Part shown: one piece after another, positions 34,907 through 43,925 of the stretch
Layout of the letters: each line of letters begins with the position of its first letter
How positions within the stretch are numbered: the first letter of the stretch is position 1
Assembly: GCF_030219325.1 (NCBI RefSeq)
Contig: NZ_CP126625.1
Coordinates: forward strand, 1,166,857-1,230,856
Origin: Geothrix sp.
Lineage (GTDB): Bacteria; Acidobacteriota; Holophagae; Holophagales; Holophagaceae
DNA: 64,000 nucleotides
Direction of reading: 5' to 3'
Translations under genes and position numbers: made by a program
Notes under the pieces: model-generated
What the model saw: only the letters and a program-made list of their open reading frames with translations
The model's database searches: none
What the model was told of the DNA's origin: nothing

Positions 34907-35887
34907 CTAGAACCGGACGGTGACGTTCTCGCCTTCCTTGATGTGGACCGTATCGATGAAGCGAACCTGGCGGGCCCCGTAGGTGAGGATGAGGCTGGAG
35001 GTGCGCAGGCCGTGGCCGAAGTGCAGCACGCCCTTGAGCAGGTTGCCGTGGGTGACGCCGCAGGCGGCGAAGACGATCTGCTTGCCGGGACAGAGGTCGT
35101 CGGTGAAGTAGATCCTGCCGAAATCCACGCCCATGGCCTCGGCCTTCTCGCGGCTGGCGGTGTTGGTGTCCACCTTGAGGCGGCCCTGGATCTCGCCGTT
35201 GAGGCACTTCAGGGCCGCGGCGGAGAGCACGCCCTCGGGAGCGCCCCCGGTGCCCATGACTGCGTGGATGCCCGTGCCGCTGACGGCCGCGCTGATGGCG
35301 GCGCTGAGGTCGCCGTCGCCGATGAGCTGGATGCGGGCGCCGGCGGTGCGGATGTCGGCGATGAGCTGGGCGTGGCGATCACGATCCAGCACGCTGACGG
35401 TGATCTCGGAGACCTGTCGGTCCAGGGACTTGGCGATGATCTTGAGGGTCTCCCCGACGGGGGCATCGAGGCTCACCTTGCCCTTGGCCGAGGGGCCCAC
35501 GACCAGTTTCTCCATGTAGAGGTCGGGCGCATGCAGCAGGCCACCCCTCTCCGTGGCCGCCATGACTGCGATGGCATTGGGGGCGCCGGTGGCGCAGAGG
35601 TTCGTCCCTTCCAGTGGATCCACCGCGATGTCCACCTGGGGATGGTCACCGTCCAGATCGGCACCCATGCCGACCTTCTCTCCGATGAAGAGCATGGGCG
35701 CCTCGTCCCGCTCGCCTTCGCCGATGACGATGGTGGCATCCATACGGACGGTTTCCATGGCGGTCCGCATGGCTTCGACCGCCAGCTTGTCGCTGTGCTT
35801 GCGCCGGCCATGGCCGATGGAGGTGGCGCAGGCGATGGCGGCCTGTTCGACCACCCGCAGGAATTCGAGGGACAGGGTCTGTTCCAT
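34907..35887 (-). CDS. glpX: Class II fructose-1,6-bisphosphatase
   Basis: 326 residues. Gluconeogenic FBPase of the GlpX type: [27 protein letters not shown] and [17 protein letters not shown] carry the metal-binding Glu and Asp residues; [21 protein letters not shown] and [12 protein letters not shown] are also typical. It converts fructose-1,6-bisphosphate to fructose-6-phosphate in the cytosol. Together with malic enzyme in the same window this fits growth on organic acids or peptides. Flanked closely by cutA and a DUF4442 gene on the same strand. Confidence 0.95.
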   Translation of the reverse strand: MEQTLSLEFLRVVEQAAIACATSIGHGRRKHSDKLAVEAMRTAMETVRMDATIVIGEGERDEAPMLFIGEKVGMGADLDGDHPQVDIAVDPLEGTNLCATGAPNAIAVMAATERGGLLHAPDLYMEKLVVGPSAKGKVSLDAPVGETLKIIAKSLDRQVSEITVSVLDRDRHAQLIADIRTAGARIQLIGDGDLSAAISAAVSGTGIHAVMGTGGAPEGVLSAAALKCLNGEIQGRLKVDTNTASREKAEAMGVDFGRIYFTDDLCPGKQIVFAACGVTHGNLLKGVLHFGHGLRTSSLILTYGARQVRFIDTVHIKEGENVTVRF

Positions 35888-35921
35888 GGGGTCGCTCCCG
35901 GGGAGTCTTGGTGGCGGTAGG

Positions 35922-36248
35922 TCAGGCCAGCCGGTTCACGCTCTGGCGGATCCAGTCAAGGAAGGGCTCGGAGCCCTCCTCGATGGGGAACATGAGGATC
36001 TCGGGGACCTCGTAGGTGTGCAGGTCGGTGATCACCTCGGAGACCTGCGGGAAGAGCTCCCGGGTGGTCTTGATGATCAGCATGACCTCCTCATCGAGGT
36101 GGGTCTCCCCCTTGAAGTAGTAGTAGCTCTTGATGCTGGGGACGATGTTCACGCACGCGGCATAGGCCTGGTCCACCAGGGCGGCGGCGATGGTGAGGGC
36201 GGTTTCCTCGCTCCCGCAGGTGGTCATGACGGTGCAGACGTCGGTCAT
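35922..36248 (-). CDS. cutA: CutA-like divalent-cation tolerance protein
   Basis: 108 residues, typical length. The trimeric ferredoxin-like CutA fold is recognised by [31 protein letters not shown] and by [20 protein letters not shown]. The family is linked to copper tolerance in E. coli, but its exact biochemical role is unclear. It is cotranscribed in the same direction as glpX, 34 bases apart. Confidence 0.93.
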   Translation of the reverse strand: MTDVCTVMTTCGSEETALTIAAALVDQAYAACVNIVPSIKSYYYFKGETHLDEEVMLIIKTTRELFPQVSEVITDLHTYEVPEILMFPIEEGSEPFLDWIRQSVNRLA

Positions 36249-36440
36249 CGTGAAGGCTCCCCGTCCGGCGAACGGAACTGGTCATTGTAGCTTGGGAGGC
36301 GCGAGGGCACGGATCACGAAAGGCGAGGTGTGGCAGGCCCTTCGGTGGGATCGTGGTCTGACCACGGTGGATGTTGGGTTTGAAGGAATGGGAGGTTGCG
36401 GTGGGGTGATGTGGGGCCGCATGTGTGGGGAGTGTTCTCC

Positions 36441-36658
36441 GTCTTCCCCGGTGACCCATGAGGGCCTTGGATTCGAACTGCGTCTGGCTGGGCCAACCGC
36501 GGTCTTGCTCCGACACTCCGCCTAACGCACCGTGCCCTGCGCGGTGCTCCCCTTCGCCACTGGCTCAGGGAGGCGGAGCCTCCCCCGCGCTGTCTCCGCG
36601 ATCCCACTCGGGCGAAGGCCTGAGGGGTGGTGAGTGCGGGCGACTAAATGTCGCCCGC
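36441..36658 (-). repeat. tRNA-linked repeat, diverged copy A
   Basis: This copy shares with copies B and C the phrase CCCCG..GACCCAT, then GGATTCGAACTGCGTCTGG and CGCGGTCTTGCTCCG, and later TGTCTCCGC..CCCACTCGG. It carries extra sequence in the middle, including a GGAGGCGGAGCCTCC palindrome, and ends with a 9-bp hairpin GCGGGCGAC/GTCGCCCGC (36636-36658). No convincing coding frame. It is the copy farthest downstream of the tRNA-Pro gene on the minus strand. Confidence 0.55.
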
Positions 36659-36702
36659 CGAACCGGGCACCCCTCGGCTTGAGCATCATTCCGGGGTGGA
36701 TC

Positions 36703-36829
36703 GGGCCGTTCCCCGTACTTCGTATTGACCCATCAGGGGGAGGATTCGAACCGCGTCTGGCTGCGCCAGCCGCCGGTCTTGCTCCGGCGCGACATCAAGT
36801 CGCGCCTCCACAAGCCCACTCGGAGGTCC
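36703..36829 (-). repeat. tRNA-linked repeat, copy B
   Basis: 127-bp unit starting GGGCCGTTCCCCGTA and containing GGATTCGAACCGCGTCTGG, a CTGGCTGCGCCAG hairpin and a CTTG...CAAG-closed stem whose core is CGCGAC/GTCGCG. Copy C has a different but equally complementary core (CAGCGC/GCGCTG), so the structure, not the sequence, is kept. GGATTCGAAC is also the T-arm segment of the adjacent tRNA-Pro (same strand sense). Confidence 0.65.
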
Positions 36830-36960
36830 GGGCCGTTCCCCGTATTTGGCGCCGACTCATCAGAGGGAGGATTCGAACTGCGTCTGGCTGCGCCAGCCGC
36901 GGTCTTGCTCCGACAGCGCCCCGCGCTGTCTCCGCAAGCCCACTCGGAGGTCCGAATCCC
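36830..36960 (-). repeat. tRNA-linked repeat, copy C
   Basis: Unit of about 130 bp with the same start GGGCCGTTCCCCGTA, GGATTCGAACTGCGTCTGG, the CTGGCTGCGCCAG hairpin, the CTTGC...GCAAG stem with core CAGCGC/GCGCTG, and CCCACTCGGAGGTCC at the end. It lies between copy B and the tRNA-Pro terminator. The stretch 36249-36440 before copy A holds nothing recognisable. Confidence 0.65.
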
Positions 36961-36973
36961 CTCGCCTGCTTCC

Positions 36974-37088
<115 letters not shown>

Positions 37089-37133
37089 CGAAGGTTTGAC
37101 TCTACTGGAAACGGGCGGGGGCGTCCAGCCTGG

Positions 37134-37529
37134 CTATTCGGACTCGAGTCCGAGGCGGATCCGTTCGAGACGGCGGGTGTGGAGGAGGCGGAGGGCGCGG
37201 CGCAGGGGGTCGGGATCCTCGTGGCGGTCCGGGGCCTCCGCGGGCGGGTCGCAGGGAATGATCTGCAGGCCCTTGAGGCTCAGGCCCAGGGCACGGTGGA
37301 TGCGGTCGCGGACCTGGGGCCAGACGGCCTCGGCGGCTTCGCGGAGGGCCGCGATGCGGGTCAGTTCCCAGCAGCCCATGACCAGGACGTCCCGTTCCAC
37401 CCGCAGGGGGCGGGTCCGGTCCGCGAGGGCGGGGCCGACCACGAAGTGCCAGGCCTGCCGCAGGCGGGCCTCGGCCTTCTGGTTGGGCTGGCGGGCCCCG
37501 ATGGGGACGAGGCGCGGGGCGCGTCTCAT
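37134..37529 (-). CDS. DUF721 (DciA-like) protein
   Basis: 131 residues. The DUF721 pattern is visible: RLRQAWHFVVGPALADRTRPLRVERDVLVMGCWELTRIAALREAAEAVWPQV. Relatives include DciA, the ancestral loader of the replicative helicase DnaB, but many DUF721 proteins are untested, so replication is only suggested. There is a ~45-residue C-terminal extension rich in Arg and Leu. The ATG overlaps the stop of the CoA-transferase gene (ATGA). Confidence 0.72.
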   Translation of the reverse strand: MRRAPRLVPIGARQPNQKAEARLRQAWHFVVGPALADRTRPLRVERDVLVMGCWELTRIAALREAAEAVWPQVRDRIHRALGLSLKGLQIIPCDPPAEAPDRHEDPDPLRRALRLLHTRRLERIRLGLESE

Positions 37530-38644
37530 GGCTTCCAGCGGGGCGGCGGCAGGGGTGCACAGGCCCGCTCGCCGTTCAGCAGCAGCGGCGAGGCCAGGGT
37601 GGGAATCATGGTGTTGGTCTCCACCTCGAAGAGGGGCTGGAGCAGGTTGTGCAGGGTGCCGCCCTGGCGGTACAGCACCTCGTCCACGCTGCGCACGCGG
37701 CTGGCGGGGATGGCGTTGGACTCGCACAGGGCGAGCACCTCCTCCACGGTGCTCTGCAGGGTGCGGGCCTCGATGAGGGGGACGAGCTCCTCCCGATCCC
37801 TGACCCGGCCGCGGTTCTTCTTCCACTCGGGACGGGCTTCCAGATCCAGGCCCAGCCACATGGCCAGCACCTCGAACTGGCGGTCGCTGCCCACGCCGAT
37901 GGCCACGTCGCCGTCCTGGCAGCGGAAGGACTGGTAGGGCACGATCTGGGGATGGGCGTTGCCCCAGCGGCGGGGCGGTTCCCCGGTCATGAGCGAGCCC
38001 GCGGCCACGTTCACCAGACCCGCCAGGGCGGCCTCCATGAGCGGCACTTCGATGTGGAGGGCCTCGCCCGTGCGCTCGCGGTGGAGGAGGGCGGCCTGGA
38101 TGCCGTTGGCGCAGTAGAGGCCCGCCAGCACGTCCACCAGAGCCACGCCCACCTTCATGGGGCGGCCGTCGGGTTCGCCCGTGATGGCCATCCAGCCGCT
38201 CTCGGCCTGGATGATGAAGTCGTAGCCGGCGCGGCGGGATGCCGCGACATCCGAGGCGAAGCCGCGCACCGAGGCCAGGATGAGCTTCGGGAATTTCGCG
38301 TGCAGCCGCTTCCAGCCCAGGCCCAGGCGATCCGCGGAATCGGCGCGGAAGTTCTCCACCAGGACGTCGGCCTCCTTCAGGAGGTCGAAGAGCTGCTCCT
38401 TGCCCTCCTCGGTGTGGAGGTCGATGGTGCGGCTGGTCTTCCCCCGATTGGCGCAGCGGAAGTACGCGCTCTCCCCGGTCTCGCCGTCCTCGAAGGGCGG
38501 GCCCCAGCCCCGGGTGGGATCGCCTTCGGGGGGCTCCAGCTTCTGCACCTCCGCCCCGAAATCCGCCAGCAGCTGCGTGGCGAAGGGGCCGGCCAGCACG
38601 CAGGACAGGTCCACGATCCTGAAGTGGGACAGGGGCTTGGGCAT
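37526..38644 (-). CDS. CaiB/BaiF family CoA transferase
   Basis: 372 residues. Class III CoA-transferase: N-terminal FRIVDLSCVLAGPFATQLLADFGAEVQKLEPPEGDPTR, FRCANRGKTSRTIDLHTEEGKE, VENFRADSADRLGLG, and the conserved Asp region in GYDFIIQAESGWMAITGEPDG. It moves CoA between carboxylic acids; the substrate pair (succinyl-CoA with mesaconate, carnitine and so on) cannot be read from the sequence. No neighbouring catabolic gene gives a hint. Confidence 0.92.
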   Translation of the reverse strand: MPKPLSHFRIVDLSCVLAGPFATQLLADFGAEVQKLEPPEGDPTRGWGPPFEDGETGESAYFRCANRGKTSRTIDLHTEEGKEQLFDLLKEADVLVENFRADSADRLGLGWKRLHAKFPKLILASVRGFASDVAASRRAGYDFIIQAESGWMAITGEPDGRPMKVGVALVDVLAGLYCANGIQAALLHRERTGEALHIEVPLMEAALAGLVNVAAGSLMTGEPPRRWGNAHPQIVPYQSFRCQDGDVAIGVGSDRQFEVLAMWLGLDLEARPEWKKNRGRVRDREELVPLIEARTLQSTVEEVLALCESNAIPASRVRSVDEVLYRQGGTLHNLLQPLFEVETNTMIPTLASPLLLNGERACAPLPPPRWKP

Positions 38645-38665
38645 CCGGAATCTCCGCTTCTCAGC

Positions 38666-40024
38666 CTACTTCATGTCCACCTGGACCTCGCCTTCGAGGT
38701 AGGCCTGGGACCTGAACCCCTCGCTGCCAGTGGTCACGGCGGCCACCCGGAAGGCCCTCAGGGTGCCGCTGAGCTGGAGGTTCGGGGCCAGCTGCCGGTT
38801 GAGGCCGGCCTGGACGGCCTCGCGCAGGCCCTGGAACTGCTGGTCCATGAGGAAGTGGGCCTTGTCCGTCAGCACCCGGCGCAGGTCCGAGTGGTAGATC
38901 CAGTCGCCCAGCCGGGCCAGCCAGCTCTGGCTGTCCAGGGTGAAGTCCAGGTCGGTGAGGCGCAGCGAGCTGGTGGCTGGATCGGACAGGGGCTTCCCGG
39001 ACAGCGTGACCTTTCCCGTGATGCGGCCCTTCAGCCCGACCTCCAGCATGGCCTTGCCCTGCTCGCCCCAGACGCGGGCGGAGGTGATCTCGAAACGCCC
39101 CTTGTCCGTGTCGAAGGTCTTGCCCACCACCTGGGCGGCGAACTGCTGGCTGGCGTGGGTGTAGGCGAGGTCCGCCTCCACCCGGAGGCGGAAGCCGGGC
39201 TTCGGGCTCGCGTTCACCTCGAGGTCGGGCAGGGGCGTCGCCTCCGCCTGGGGTTTCGCACCGAGCACCAGCCGGGGCTGTGCCTCGATCTCCGGCGTGA
39301 TGATCAGGGTCCGCCCCTGGGTGGCCAAAGGGGCGAGGCGGACGCGGCGGGGCTGGAACAGGAGGTAGAGGTCCTTTCCCAGCTCGATGGGCTGGCTGAA
39401 CTGCGTCCAGGCCTCCTGGGCCTTCTGCCGGGCCAGGGCGTTCTCGCGGACCAGCCTGCCGAGCAGGTCGGCCCCCGCCCTTAGGTTCTCTTTCATGCCC
39501 GCCGTGACCTGGTCGGTGATGTCGAAGCCGAGGAAGGTGACTTCGCAGGTGTTCAGCGGCGTGACCTCGAAGGCCGTCTGCCGCAGGTCCACCCCCCAGC
39601 CGGGAAGGACGCCGATATCGGTCCTCAGGTCCAGCAGGACCCGCCGTGGCGGCTCGGGATCACGGCCACAGGAGCCCATCACGGTGAAGTGGTTGCCGAT
39701 GGTCCGCAGACCCACGTCCATGCCGAAGTTCGCCACCACCCGCACCGCGACCTGGGCGTCCTTCACCCTCACGGTCAGGGGTTCGCGGATCAGGTTGAAC
39801 CGGAAATAGGTCCTGGGTCGGCCCTTGATCTCCGCCCAGGTCTCGATGCCGGGAGGGGACAGCGGCACCTGGGCCTCCACCTGCTTCAGCAGCGGGACGA
39901 GATCCACGCGGATGGGCAGGGCCAGGGTCGAGGGCTCGAGCTCCTCCACGAAGGCCGAGGGCGCCGGCGGGGTCTGGGCCCGCAGGGGCAGGACGAGCAG
40001 GAGGAGGATGAGGGATGGACGCAT
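38666..40024 (-). CDS. Exported DUF4403 family protein
   Basis: 452 residues. Signal peptide MRPSLILLLLVLPLRAQTPP. The body is mostly beta with repeated strand patterns (STLALPIRVDLVPLLKQVEAQVP, YFRFNLIREPLTVRVKDAQVAVRVV, GFRLRVEADLAYTHASQQFAAQVVGKTF), matching DUF4403, a tandem lipid-binding-like (BPI/TULIP) domain family found in the periplasm of many diderms. Function untested; lipid handling between membranes is inference. Confidence 0.8.
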   Translation of the reverse strand: MRPSLILLLLVLPLRAQTPPAPSAFVEELEPSTLALPIRVDLVPLLKQVEAQVPLSPPGIETWAEIKGRPRTYFRFNLIREPLTVRVKDAQVAVRVVANFGMDVGLRTIGNHFTVMGSCGRDPEPPRRVLLDLRTDIGVLPGWGVDLRQTAFEVTPLNTCEVTFLGFDITDQVTAGMKENLRAGADLLGRLVRENALARQKAQEAWTQFSQPIELGKDLYLLFQPRRVRLAPLATQGRTLIITPEIEAQPRLVLGAKPQAEATPLPDLEVNASPKPGFRLRVEADLAYTHASQQFAAQVVGKTFDTDKGRFEITSARVWGEQGKAMLEVGLKGRITGKVTLSGKPLSDPATSSLRLTDLDFTLDSQSWLARLGDWIYHSDLRRVLTDKAHFLMDQQFQGLREAVQAGLNRQLAPNLQLSGTLRAFRVAAVTTGSEGFRSQAYLEGEVQVDMK

Positions 40025-40055
40025 GGGGACCCGCAGATCCCCAAACGCTACCAGA

Positions 40056-40484
40056 TCAGCTCGCGGCCACGGTCCGGCGGTAGGCGGCGCTCAGGGTGGC
40101 GGCGATCTCCTCGGGGCTGTGGCCCAGGAAATCCTGGCGCTGCATGAGGTGCACCAGCTGCCCGTCCTTGAGGATGGCGGCCTGGGGGCTGGTGGGCATG
40201 GCACCCTCGAAGTATTCCCGCGCCTGGGCCGTGGCCTCCTTCTCCATGCCCGCGAAGACCGTGACCAGATGGTCGAACCGCAGGCCCTGGGACCGGAGCG
40301 CCTCGGTCACGCCCGGGCGGGCCCCGGCCGCCGCGCAGCCGCAGACGCTGTTCACGACCAGCAGGGTGGTGCCGGGCTTCTGCAGGGCCTCGTCCACCTG
40401 GGTGGGGGTCAGGAGCTGCTGGAAGCCGACCTGGGTAAGCTCATCTCGCATCGGGGCGACCATGTGTTCGGGGTAGTTGGACAT
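40056..40484 (-). CDS. BrxA/BrxB-type bacilliredoxin
   Basis: 142 residues, thioredoxin-like DUF1094 family. The CGC motif in VVNSVCGCAAAGARPGV is the bacilliredoxin signature used to remove bacillithiol from proteins. Also typical: FAGMEKEATAQAREYF and PTSPQAAILKDGQLVHLMQRQDFLG. Start at the ATG at 40484 with GGAGG upstream. It shares a 28-bp promoter motif with nfu and is divergent from an FMN reductase. If real, it implies bacillithiol or a similar thiol in this lineage. Confidence 0.9.
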   Translation of the reverse strand: MSNYPEHMVAPMRDELTQVGFQQLLTPTQVDEALQKPGTTLLVVNSVCGCAAAGARPGVTEALRSQGLRFDHLVTVFAGMEKEATAQAREYFEGAMPTSPQAAILKDGQLVHLMQRQDFLGHSPEEIAATLSAAYRRTVAAS

Positions 40485-40501
40485 GCCATCCTCCAGGGGA
40501 T

Positions 40502-40529
40502 GAAAAAGCTTACCAATTAAGTCAGGATT
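40502..40529 (-). promoter_or_regulatory. Candidate Rrf2/IscR-like operator upstream of bacilliredoxin
   Basis: Minus strand: AATCCTGAC, six bases, GGTAA, then GCTTTTTC, 18 bases before the bacilliredoxin ATG. 23 of 28 positions match the motif before nfu at 18600-18627. It lies in the 72-base divergent gap and could also affect the FMN reductase. Confidence 0.5.
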
Positions 40530-40556
40530 GATCCAGATCACATCTCGGGAGGAACC

Positions 40557-41096
40557 ATGCGACTGGTGCTGATGGGGGGAAGCCTCCGGCCCGCTTCGCT
40601 CAACGCAAGGCTGCTGGGGTACCTGGCCCGGACGCTGGAAGCGCGGGGCCATGAGGTCTCGACCTTTTCCGGTGAAGCCCTGCGCCTGCCGCTCTACGAG
40701 GATGGCGAGCCCCCCGCCGCTGCCGCCCAGGCCCTGCATGCCGCCCTGGCGAAGACGCAGGGCCTGCTCATCGTGTCGCCGGAGTACAACGCGGGGATTC
40801 CGGGCCACCTGAAGAACGCCGTGGACTGGCTCAGCACCATGAAGCCCAGCCCCTGGGCGGGTCTGCCGGTGCTGCTCTGCGCGGCGAGCCCCGGGGCCTT
40901 CGGCGGCGCCCGCGGGCTGATGGCCTGGCGCGCCACCCTGGCCAACATGGGGGCACTGGCGCTGCCCGAGGCGATCACGGTGCCGCATGCGGACCAGCAG
41001 CTGGATGCGGAGGGCGCGCCCACCGATGCCCGCACCGCCGCGTCCGTGCCCAGGACCCTGGACGCCTTCCTGGCCCTGGTGGCCCGGCTGCGCTAG
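40557..41096 (+). CDS. NADPH-dependent FMN reductase family flavoprotein
   Basis: 179 residues. Flavodoxin-like fold with the phosphate loop GGSLRPASLNARLL and the isoalloxazine-side motif IVSPEYNAGIPGHLKNAVDWLS, matching SsuE/ArsH/ChrR-like NAD(P)H:FMN or quinone reductases. Exact acceptor unknown. A GGAGG site precedes the ATG. Divergent from the bacilliredoxin gene, with which it may share redox control. Confidence 0.9.
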   Translation: MRLVLMGGSLRPASLNARLLGYLARTLEARGHEVSTFSGEALRLPLYEDGEPPAAAAQALHAALAKTQGLLIVSPEYNAGIPGHLKNAVDWLSTMKPSPWAGLPVLLCAASPGAFGGARGLMAWRATLANMGALALPEAITVPHADQQLDAEGAPTDARTAASVPRTLDAFLALVARLR

Positions 41097-41142
41097 GTTC
41101 GAGCCGTTTCTGCCATCCTGAAGGGTCTTCTCCGGAGCCGCC

Positions 41143-42918
41143 ATGAAGGACTTCCTCAAGAGTTTCTTCGCCACCCTCCTGGCCCTGATGGTGGCCGGGG
41201 GCTTGGCGTTCGTGCTGTTCTTCGGCCTGCTGGCGGTCATCGGGTCCTCGGGCAAGCCGACCGTGCCGGGCAAGGCCGTGCTGGTCTTCGACCTGGACAC
41301 GAGCTTGTCGGATGGCGAACGGGACACCGAACCCAGTGAGGCCATCACCGAGGCCATGGGCGGCGGCGGCGCCCACAGTCAGGTGCTGCCCGTGATCATC
41401 GAGGCCCTCGACCGGGCAGCCTCGGATTCTCGCATTACCGCCCTGTTCCTCACGGGGAACCTCCAGAGCGCGGGCCCCGCCCAACTGCGGGAACTGCGGG
41501 AGGCCATCCAGCGGTTCAAGGCGAAGAAGCCGGTGCTGGCCTACAACCTGGGCTGGGGCAAGCGGGACTACTACCTGGCCGCGGGCGCCACGACGGTAAT
41601 CATCAACCCCTTCGGCGAGATGGAGGTGAACGGCCTGGCCAGCGAGCCCATGTTCTTCGGTGAGGCCTTCAAGAAGTACGGCGTGGAGGTGCAGGTCACC
41701 CGCGTGGGCAAGTACAAGAGCGCGGTGGAGCCCTTCATCACCGACCGCATGAGCGATCCCAACCGGGAGCAGATCCAGATGCTGCTGGACGACATCTGGG
41801 GCGAGTGGAAGGACACCGTCGCCAAGGACCGCAAGAAGCAGCCCGCCGACCTCCAGGCCATCGCTGACGAGCGTGGACTGCTCGAAGCCGAGGATGCCAA
41901 GAAGCTCGGCCTGGTGGACCGCATCGCGCCCTACGACGAGGTGCTCGACGAGCTCAAGAAGCTGGCCGGGAAGCAGGCCAAGGACAAGGATTTCCCCCAG
42001 ATCACCCTGGCCACCTACGCCGGGATACCGGGTGAGGCGAAGACCGGCAAGGCCCGCATCGCCGTGCTGGTGGCAGAAGGGGAGATCGTGGATGGCGAAG
42101 GCAAATCCACCCAGATCGGTGGCGAGCGGCTCAGCCGCGAGCTGCGGCGCCTGCGCCTGGATGAGCGGGTCAAGGCCGTGGTGCTGCGCGTGAACAGCCC
42201 CGGCGGCAGCGCCTCGGCCTCGGAGCTCATCCAGCGGGAAGTCGTGCTCACCAAGAAGGTGAAGCCCCTGGTGATCTCCATGGGCCACCTGGCGGCCTCC
42301 GGCGGCTACTGGATCAGCACCTATGGCGATCGCATCTTCGCCGAGCCCACCACCATCACCGGCTCCATCGGCGTCTTCGGCCTGCTGCCCAACGTGAAGA
42401 AGCTCGCCAACGGCCACGGCATCACCTGGGACAGCGTGCAGACCGCCAAGCTGGCCAACCCCATGACCCTGACCCGTCCCAAGAGCGATCTGGAACTGAA
42501 CCGGATCCAGGGTCTGGTGGATCACATCTACGAGCAGTTCGTGGCGAAGGTGGCCGACAGCCGGAAGATGAAGAAGGAGGCCGTCCATGAGATCGCCCAG
42601 GGCCGCGTGTGGTCCGGCCGCGAGGCCGTCAAGCTGGGCCTGGTGGATGAGATCGGCGGCCTGGGCGCGGCCCTGAAGCACGCCGCGAAGATGGCCAAGG
42701 TCGAGAACGATTTCTACGTGGCCGGGCCCGAGCGCGAGCCCGATGCCCTGAAGGACCTGCTCAGGAGCCTCGGCCAGGGGAAATCGCGGAAGCTGACCAA
42801 GCCCGGGCCCGTGGATGCGCTGGCCGAAGCCTTCAAGCTGCAGCTGGAGCGGGTCTCGGCCCTGAACGACCCCCGGGGCGTCTACGCCCGCATGGCCTTC
42901 GAGATCGACCTGAAGTAA
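41143..42918 (+). CDS. sppA: Signal peptide peptidase SppA (67-kDa type)
   Basis: 591 residues, the long double-domain form as in E. coli. One N-terminal membrane anchor (about 10-35). The catalytic Lys lies in the first half (TRVGKYKSAVEPF) and the catalytic Ser in the second (LAASGGYWIS, following RVNSPGGSASASE). It degrades cleaved signal peptides in the membrane. Family tail regions (GRVWSGREAVKLGLVDEIGGL) are complete. Confidence 0.95.
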   Translation: MKDFLKSFFATLLALMVAGGLAFVLFFGLLAVIGSSGKPTVPGKAVLVFDLDTSLSDGERDTEPSEAITEAMGGGGAHSQVLPVIIEALDRAASDSRITALFLTGNLQSAGPAQLRELREAIQRFKAKKPVLAYNLGWGKRDYYLAAGATTVIINPFGEMEVNGLASEPMFFGEAFKKYGVEVQVTRVGKYKSAVEPFITDRMSDPNREQIQMLLDDIWGEWKDTVAKDRKKQPADLQAIADERGLLEAEDAKKLGLVDRIAPYDEVLDELKKLAGKQAKDKDFPQITLATYAGIPGEAKTGKARIAVLVAEGEIVDGEGKSTQIGGERLSRELRRLRLDERVKAVVLRVNSPGGSASASELIQREVVLTKKVKPLVISMGHLAASGGYWISTYGDRIFAEPTTITGSIGVFGLLPNVKKLANGHGITWDSVQTAKLANPMTLTRPKSDLELNRIQGLVDHIYEQFVAKVADSRKMKKEAVHEIAQGRVWSGREAVKLGLVDEIGGLGAALKHAAKMAKVENDFYVAGPEREPDALKDLLRSLGQGKSRKLTKPGPVDALAEAFKLQLERVSALNDPRGVYARMAFEIDLK

Positions 42919-42947
42919 TCCGCCCTTCCCATCCACAGGGGGCTCCC

Positions 42948-43262
42948 ATGCTTGGATCCAGACCCATGTCCGACTGGATCCAGGCCTATGGGGAGAGCCA
43001 CCAGCATCCCGTCAACCGCGCCTGCCACACGGTCGGCATTCCCCTGGTGACGCTGTCGATCCTCCTCCTGCTCGCGGCGCCCCTGGTTCCGTGGCTCTGG
43101 AAGGCCGGGCTTGTCCTGTTCGGGGTGGGCTGGTTCTTCCAGTTCCTGGGCCACGCCGTGGAGGGGAAGCCCCCCGAGTTCTTCAAGGACTGGCGCTTCC
43201 TCCTGGTGGGGCTCCGCTGGTGGGCCCTCAAGGTGTCGGGCCGCGTCCCTCCCGCGCCCTGA
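42948..43262 (+). CDS. Mpo1-like (DUF962) membrane protein
   Basis: 104 residues. The DUF962/Mpo1 signature YGESHQHPVNRACHTVGIPL is followed by two hydrophobic segments and FFQFLGHAVEGKPPEFFKDWRFL; the His residues are those expected for iron binding in the yeast 2-hydroxy fatty acid dioxygenase Mpo1. Bacterial function is unproven; alpha-oxidation of hydroxylated fatty acids is possible. The ATG at 42948 has an AGGGGG site; an ATG six codons later is an alternative. Confidence 0.85.
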   Translation: MLGSRPMSDWIQAYGESHQHPVNRACHTVGIPLVTLSILLLLAAPLVPWLWKAGLVLFGVGWFFQFLGHAVEGKPPEFFKDWRFLLVGLRWWALKVSGRVPPAP

Positions 43263-43313
43263 GATCCGGCGGGGGGAAGGACTGAGCAGAGCCTGAGGCT
43301 ATGCTGAAGGCCT

Positions 43314-43925
43314 ATGGACTCGTCTTCCTTCATCTCCGCCATCGTGCTCCTGGTCCTGGTCACGGATCCCCTGGGCAACATCCCGCTCTTCGTGGGGCTG
43401 CTGCGCCAGGTGGATCCCGCCCGGCGCCAGCGGATCATCGTCCGCGAGGTGCTGTTCGCCTTCGCCATCCTGGTGTTCTTCGCGCTCTTCGGACAGCGGG
43501 TGCTCAAGCTCATGCACCTCACGGACACGTCGCTGGGCATCGCGGGCGGGGTGATCCTCTTCCTCATCGCCCTGAAGATGGTGTTCCCCCATCCCGAGGG
43601 CCGCGGCGCCGACCACCCGCTCCACGGGGAGCCCTTCCTGGTGCCCCTGGCCATCCCATTCATCGCGGGCCCCTCCGCCATCGCCACGGTGCTGCTGCTG
43701 GTGAGCCGCGAGCCGAATCGCCTGTGGGAGTGGCTGGGCGCCCTGTCCGTGGCCATGGCCATCTCGGCCGTGGTGCTGGGCTTCGCGGAGAAGATCGCCG
43801 ACTTCCTGGGGGAGCAGGTCACCATGGCCTTCGAGCGGCTCATGGGCCTGGTGCTGACGGCCATCGCCATCGAGATGCTCCTGGCGGGCATCCAGAAGTT
43901 CCTGCTGCAGGTGCGGGTCGCCTAG
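43314..43925 (+). CDS. MarC family integral membrane protein
   Basis: 203 residues with about six membrane helices. Family signatures: LVTDPLGNIPLFVGLL near the N-terminus, FFALFGQRVLKLMHLTDTSLGIAGGVILFLIALKMVFP, and PLAIPFIAGPSAIATVLLL. MarC proteins were once linked to antibiotic resistance, later refuted; role unknown. Convergent with, and overlapping by four bases, the DUF4442 gene. Confidence 0.92.
   Translation: MDSSSFISAIVLLVLVTDPLGNIPLFVGLLRQVDPARRQRIIVREVLFAFAILVFFALFGQRVLKLMHLTDTSLGIAGGVILFLIALKMVFPHPEGRGADHPLHGEPFLVPLAIPFIAGPSAIATVLLLVSREPNRLWEWLGALSVAMAISAVVLGFAEKIADFLGEQVTMAFERLMGLVLTAIAIEMLLAGIQKFLLQVRVA

Noticed and set aside
36441-36960. CRISPR array or additional tRNA genes
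   Set aside because: Units are about 130 bp and diverged, without short regular spacers; the T-arm-like segment lacks a pairable T-stem and no cloverleaf forms.
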